Under the pieces are notes generated by a model. It was not told the DNA's origin and did not search any database. It saw only the letters and a program-made list of their open reading frames with translations. A stretch of DNA of 36,622 bases from the NCBI GenBank assembly GCA_910588985.1, contig CAJURO010000018.1:1-36622 (forward strand), written 5' to 3'. Source of the DNA: an uncultured Eggerthellaceae bacterium (lineage in GTDB: Bacteria > Actinomycetota > Coriobacteriia > Coriobacteriales > Eggerthellaceae). The number at the start of each line of letters is the position of its first letter. The stretch's first letter is position 1. Of the stretch, positions 32,649 through 36,622 are shown piece after piece. The position numbers and the translations under genes were made by a program.

Positions 32649-35224
32649 GCGCCCTCACCGCCTTGCGTGCCTGCCTCAGCATCGCCTACCTTGTTGCGTG
32701 CTGCATAAAGCGAGCGCAATTCCTCGTCGGACATATCGTCAAGCTTGAGCTGACGTTCGATCGAAGAGCGTAGGCTCTCGACGATGATGAGGAACAGCAC
32801 CAGAAGCAGGAACCATCCTAAGAACAGCGTGAGAAGGATCACCTTCTCGGTCGGCGTGAGCGAAACGAGAAGGATGAGCACAACAGGCACGCCAACGCCG
32901 AACACGATGGCGCCACGGATCAGCCGCGGATAGTGACGCATGAGTCGCTCATAACGATCGACCAGCTCGCTGCGGTACTCTTCCTTCTCGGAGAGCGCGC
33001 GCATGATCTGTGAGAAGCGAAAGCGCCGCACAGGGATCTCAACGTCTTCTCCATTGAAGATGCCACTTTGACGGATCTGGCGCGCTACCATGCGATTCAC
33101 GTTCGCCATCCATGGACGCACGAAGATGCCGAACGCCATCGAGATGACGAAGAACACCGCCAGCACGCCAAGCATGCTCGCATATTGCGATCCATAGAAG
33201 CCGCAGATCGCCTCGCGCATGGCGTTGATGCCATAGGTGAAGGGCAGCGCAGGATAGACCGCTTGGAAGAAGGGCGACGTCATCTCGATCGGGTAGAGGC
33301 CTGTTGCTCCTGGGATCTGCGCGAATACGAGGATGATGCAGAGCCCTTTGCCAATGTGCTGCAGCGTGACGGAGAGCGAATAGATGATGCTCAGATACGC
33401 CAATGCTGCCACGATCGAAGCCACATAGAGAGCAAGCCAGCTTACTGCTTCGACGCCAATGAAGATGAGCCCTGTGCAGCAGACGATGGCCTGGATGACA
33501 ACGAGCACGGCAAGCAGGAAGAAGCGACCAAGATAGCGCTGTGTCAAGGTCAGGCGCTTGATGCCCTCGCTGTCCACCTCTTGGCGCAGGATGACCATGA
33601 GCATGAACGCGCCGATCCAAAGCGTCAGGTTCATGAACAGCGGTGCCATGGCAGAACCATAGGCATTCAGCTCATAGAGCTGCTTTGTGACAAGGTTCGC
33701 AGGCGAGCCCATGAAATCGGCGATCTTCTGAGCGTCCAATCCGTCAACGCCGAGCATGTCTGCCAAACCGCTTGCAAGGGAAAGGGACATGAGGTCGGTG
33801 CCGACCGTAGAGAGCCCATCCTCCAGGCTCGCGAAGAGCGCATCTGTCTGCCCAAGAGCCTCGGACGCTGTCGAGGCAGTTTCCGTCATGCGATCCATCA
33901 TGCTCTTCGCTTGCGTGATCAGCGCCTTTTGCCCACCAACAGCAGACGATGCCTGAAGGCAGACGCGACTCAGATCATCAAGCGAGGACGTGATCTTGGG
34001 AAGGGTGTTCGTGTAGAACTCTTCCGAGAAATGCTGGGCATCGGCAGTGGCGCTCTGCACCACACGGTCGAACTCATCAGCTGCTGTGTTCGCCTCATCG
34101 ACGATGTTGGTGAGATTGCCATTGGCTTCTTCAAGCTGGTCGATCGTGGCAGAAAGGCTCTCGTTAGTCGATTGCAGCTGCGCGATCATCTGACCAAGCT
34201 CTGCTTTGCCCGTCGTTCCCTCTGGCATGCTCTGCTGCAAGCTCGAGAGCTGACGGATCATCGCCTCGTTGTCTGAGACGATCGCACGGGCTTGCGAAAG
34301 CGAAGCCGCAAGGTCTCCCTGCGCACTGCCGATCGATTGCGAAAGGGCGCCCACCTGGGCGTGCGCACGGGAAGATGCTTGCGAGATGTCAGTGAGCGCC
34401 GCGTTGATGGCAGGCATCGTCTTCGCCGAGACATCAGAAACAGCCTGCCGCAACTCGCCCAAGAGCCCCGCGATCTCTTCAAGCGATGATGCCGCGCTTT
34501 CGATCTTGGCTTGAGCGCCATCGAGCTTACCCTGCGCAACCTTGATGCGATCCTGAGCCGAAGCGGTCTGGGCCTGCGCAGACCCAATGTCAGCACGCAC
34601 CGTCGTGACCATCTCTCGCGCATGACCTATCTTTGCGGCTGCCTCCGACTTGAGCTCTGCGCTGCGTTCCTCTGATCCTTCGAATGCCTTGTCGATCGTC
34701 TCAGCTGCCACATCGCTCACCGTTGAGACGAACGTGGAGTTCACGGTCTCCTCAAGCGTGGAAGCCCCTGTATCTGTGATCTTCGGAGACACGGGTCCGA
34801 GCTTCTCGTTCACATAGTAATCAAGCTCAGGCTTTTCAAGGGTGCCTGTTGTGATGGTCAAGAGCTTCTTCGTGAAATCCTCTGGAATGATGAACGCTGC
34901 GTAGGCTTTCCCTGAGGTCACCTGATCAAGAGCATCATCATGGTCGGTGAACACCCAGTGCAGCTGATCGTTCTCGTGCAGCTTATCAACGATCATGTCG
35001 CCTACATCAAGCTGGCCTGTGATATCAGATGACCCGCCTGCATCCTCGTTCACGACGCAGACGCGCAGATCGCCCGTATGCTCATACGGATTCCAGAAGC
35101 CAACAACGTTGTACCACGTGTAAGCAGAGGGAAGGATGAGAAGCGCGATGATGACGACCATCGCCGCAGGCGTGCGTACAAGGCGAAGCACATCGCGCCT
35201 GAAAACGCGAAACGCATTTCCCAT
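32645..35224 (-). CDS. YhgE/Pip-family membrane protein, first of a pair
   Basis: 859 aa from ATG 35224, supported by GGAGG 8 bases upstream; ATG 35242 lies further out. N-terminal helix at about 17-36 (PAAMVVIIALLILPSAYTW), then a soluble region with coiled-coil repeats (about 200-480, many S, A, Q and E), five C-terminal helices from about 535 to 730, and an extra cytoplasmic basic segment and two helices before an acidic tail. That extra C-terminal part is absent from the partner. The matching start (LPSAYTWYN versus MPSIFAWYN) shows the two genes arose by duplication. They probably form a heteromer. Confidence 0.88.
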   Translation of the reverse strand: MGNAFRVFRRDVLRLVRTPAAMVVIIALLILPSAYTWYNVVGFWNPYEHTGDLRVCVVNEDAGGSSDITGQLDVGDMIVDKLHENDQLHWVFTDHDDALDQVTSGKAYAAFIIPEDFTKKLLTITTGTLEKPELDYYVNEKLGPVSPKITDTGASTLEETVNSTFVSTVSDVAAETIDKAFEGSEERSAELKSEAAAKIGHAREMVTTVRADIGSAQAQTASAQDRIKVAQGKLDGAQAKIESAASSLEEIAGLLGELRQAVSDVSAKTMPAINAALTDISQASSRAHAQVGALSQSIGSAQGDLAASLSQARAIVSDNEAMIRQLSSLQQSMPEGTTGKAELGQMIAQLQSTNESLSATIDQLEEANGNLTNIVDEANTAADEFDRVVQSATADAQHFSEEFYTNTLPKITSSLDDLSRVCLQASSAVGGQKALITQAKSMMDRMTETASTASEALGQTDALFASLEDGLSTVGTDLMSLSLASGLADMLGVDGLDAQKIADFMGSPANLVTKQLYELNAYGSAMAPLFMNLTLWIGAFMLMVILRQEVDSEGIKRLTLTQRYLGRFFLLAVLVVIQAIVCCTGLIFIGVEAVSWLALYVASIVAALAYLSIIYSLSVTLQHIGKGLCIILVFAQIPGATGLYPIEMTSPFFQAVYPALPFTYGINAMREAICGFYGSQYASMLGVLAVFFVISMAFGIFVRPWMANVNRMVARQIRQSGIFNGEDVEIPVRRFRFSQIMRALSEKEEYRSELVDRYERLMRHYPRLIRGAIVFGVGVPVVLILLVSLTPTEKVILLTLFLGWFLLLVLFLIIVESLRSSIERQLKLDDMSDEELRSLYAARNKVGDAEAGTQGGEGA

Positions 35225-35392
35225 GCCTTGCACCTCCATCATGCCCTCTCATGTCGCCGCGTCACCCGCGCAGCTCATCTGAATCCCCGATTATAGAGCA
35301 GTTCATCGGGAGTATTTCGAGGGGTTCTCTGATTGAAACCTAGGCCAGTATGACTGATCGACCTTGTTGTACAAAACCAGCGTTCTGTATAA

Positions 35393-35418
35393 GAACGGGC
35401 TCCTTTCGGAGCCCGTTC
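35393..35418. terminator. hairpin between ferritin and the YhgE pair
   Basis: An 11-bp perfect stem GAACGGGCTCC/GGAGCCCGTTC with a 4-base loop lies 46 bases past the ferritin stop. In the minus direction it is followed by TTAT, a short T-tract. It should end ferritin transcription; the rest of 35225-35463 holds the YhgE promoter region without clear boxes. Confidence 0.65.
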
Positions 35419-35463
35419 CAGCCTCAAAGAGGCTGACCCTCTGTGAAGGATATGCGCGTTGCC

Positions 35464-35979
35464 CTATTCTCCCTGAAGCGGGGTCGGCACGCTGTAAACA
35501 CGACCAGCAAGCTGCTGGTTCAGCTCGAAGAGAGAGCGCTTGTCATCACCGAAGAGCTGCATCTTCGTGATCATGTCGCGAGCAGTATCCTCTTCCTCCA
35601 TCTGCTCATCGATGAACCACTTCAAGAACTGCATGGCACGATAATCGTTCACGCTTACCGCAGCAGCATAGATGTCATTGATGAGCGAAGTGACGTACTT
35701 CTCATGCTCCAATGCCGCCTCAAGGGGAGCCAGGAAATCATTGAATGTCTTGTCAGGAGCATCGATCGCCTTGAGCTTCGGCACGCAATCATTCTCAAGC
35801 AGATACTTGCGGAAGATGAGCGCATGATCGCGCTCTTCCTGTGCCTGGATCTCATAGAAGTTAGCGTATCCGTCCAGCCCTTCATCAGCATAGTAGTCAG
35901 CGAATGACAGGTACAGATATGCGGAATAGAGCTCCTTGTTGATCTGATCGTTGATCAGATCGTACACCTTTTGATCCAT
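35464..35979 (-). CDS. ftnA: ferritin (bacterial, haem-free)
   Basis: 171 aa, normal for FtnA. The four-helix bundle shows the ferroxidase set with the E. coli numbers shifted by one: Glu16, Glu49, His52, Glu93, Gln126 and Glu129. It stores iron as a 24-mer in the cytoplasm. An AAAGGAA site precedes the start. A TACAAT box upstream on the minus strand (about 36015-36020) could be its -10. It stands as a single-gene unit with its own hairpin. Ferritin here would serve iron-sulfur-rich enzymes and oxygen protection, by inference. Confidence 0.96.
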   Translation of the reverse strand: MDQKVYDLINDQINKELYSAYLYLSFADYYADEGLDGYANFYEIQAQEERDHALIFRKYLLENDCVPKLKAIDAPDKTFNDFLAPLEAALEHEKYVTSLINDIYAAAVSVNDYRAMQFLKWFIDEQMEEEDTARDMITKMQLFGDDKRSLFELNQQLAGRVYSVPTPLQGE

Positions 35980-36182
35980 GATGATTCCTTTCTAAAAGGT
36001 TCGTTCATACTGTTCGCTATTGTAATCCCAAGGAGGGTTGCAACGTTCGGCATCCTCGCAAATAAACGTGCCTGTAACAAGGAAATGACAGGCTCGCATA
36101 CAAGCGCAACAGCCATGAAGAACAGGGGGTTCAGCGACCTACAATCAACTCATACGCGAAACTGCCAGGGAAGGAGACCATC

Positions 36183-36386
36183 ATGGCTGAGTCAGCAGTT
36201 GATTACATCGCCACTTCAGAGGCTGCGAAAATGGAAGATGCCGCAAAGGATCTTGAGCGCATCGAGCAGGAGGTCGTTGCTGAGGCTACGGCATCCGTTG
36301 AGGACTTCGATGCAATGGGCAACGAAGAGGCTGCCGCCGAAGCAGCAGAGACCGCATTCGAGTTCGAGCAGGCTGCCCAGCGCTAA
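36183..36386 (+). CDS. 67-aa acidic helical protein of unknown function
   Basis: A very strong ribosome binding site (GGAAGGAG, 7 bases upstream) and a clean terminator downstream support a real gene. The protein is rich in Ala and Glu (AEATASVEDFDAMGNEEAAAEAAE), with almost no basic residues, and predicted all-helical. There is no signal, cysteine or known motif. It is a stand-alone transcription unit to the right of ferritin, divergent from it by 203 bases. I do not recognise a family. Confidence 0.75.
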   Translation: MAESAVDYIATSEAAKMEDAAKDLERIEQEVVAEATASVEDFDAMGNEEAAAEAAETAFEFEQAAQR

Positions 36387-36437
36387 GCACTGCAACGGGT
36401 AGCCTCTGCAAGAGACGCTGCAATCTCATAGATCATG

Positions 36438-36468
36438 AAAGCCGCAGGTGAAAATCTGCGGCTTTTTC
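36438..36468 (+). terminator. rho-independent terminator of the acidic protein gene
   Basis: Stem AAAGCCGCAG/CTGCGGCTTT with an 8-base loop and five T. It lies 52 bases past the stop codon. Confidence 0.88.
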
Positions 36469-36516
36469 ATACCCTTATACCTAACCCCACTTAACCCAAC
36501 TTGGTCATTTGCTTAT

Positions 36517-36554
36517 GGCTTGTGTCACTGATGCAACAAGCCTTTCCCTTTTTT
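36517..36554 (+). terminator. second hairpin with T-run at the right edge
   Basis: GGCTTGT (36517-36523) pairs with ACAAGCC (36536-36542), followed by TTTCCC and a T6 run. It could end a small transcript or be a back-up terminator. The remaining bases to 36622 show no gene. Confidence 0.45.
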
Positions 36555-36622
36555 AATGAATCAAATCTTTGAGACTCCTTGATGATGAGGAAAGCGAGGT
36601 AAGCCAAAGGAGCTGAGAGACC

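Noticed and set aside
33068..34276. 402-aa plus-strand frame antisense to the first YhgE gene
   Set aside because: Rich in His, Arg and Glu, a typical shadow of a hydrophobic and coiled-coil gene; no start signal.
1..36622. CRISPR array, insertion sequence or phage genes
   Set aside because: No regularly spaced repeats, cas genes, transposase, integrase or phage structural gene was seen in the window.

Overview
The window looks like chromosomal DNA of an anaerobic gut-type actinobacterium of the class Coriobacteriia, most likely Eggerthellaceae. The reasons are the LuxR-type regulator carrying a long multi-membrane-span N-terminus, the MCFRPP zinc-ribbon mini-protein, the DMSO-reductase-superfamily molybdenum enzymes with small ferredoxin subunits, and the moderately high G+C. 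This placement is inferred from gene content; I could not run a search. Most genes lie on the minus strand.

Left edge (1-300): a tRNA-3'-end-like sequence, a dense cloverleaf of inverted repeats, a strong terminator and a 15-bp repeat that also forms the end of the adjacent lysR gene. Accessory metabolic region (281-12901): lysR, a small membrane-anchored protein, an MFS carrier, and then a minus-strand operon (8421 to 3216). The operon encodes a zinc-ribbon mini-protein, an 874-aa molybdopterin subunit, a 277-aa three-cluster ferredoxin subunit with a C-terminal beta domain, and a DASS-type anion carrier. Subunit sizes and architecture match pyrogallol-phloroglucinol transhydroxylase, the family that also holds the gut catechol dehydroxylases. 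A divergent LuxR-type membrane regulator (8676-10157) is the obvious candidate controller. Beyond it, on the other strand, lies a second molybdenum enzyme of acetylene-hydratase-like type with a 107-aa ferredoxin partner. This region reads as a cytoplasmic module for uptake and reductive or hydroxyl-transfer chemistry of an aromatic or organic acid; the substrate cannot be read from the sequence.

Housekeeping region (13085-21261), all minus strand: rpsF-ssb-rpsR-rplI, with a leader hairpin resembling the S6:S18 autoregulatory site, then dnaB, a small membrane protein, purA, purD, a HemW-like radical SAM gene and an A24 prepilin-type peptidase. Envelope and stress region (21637-26210): a Gly-rich TPM-domain membrane protein, a PspA/IM30 protein and an unknown 165-aa protein in one operon, divergent from a secreted papain-like peptidase. 

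Right part (26314-36622): tRNA-Thr(CGT), corA-ppx, a PLP aminotransferase, a flavodoxin-fold FMN reductase whose stop codon interlocks with that of a translationally coupled pair of YhgE/Pip-type membrane proteins, a ferritin, and a 67-aa acidic protein with a very strong ribosome binding site and terminator.
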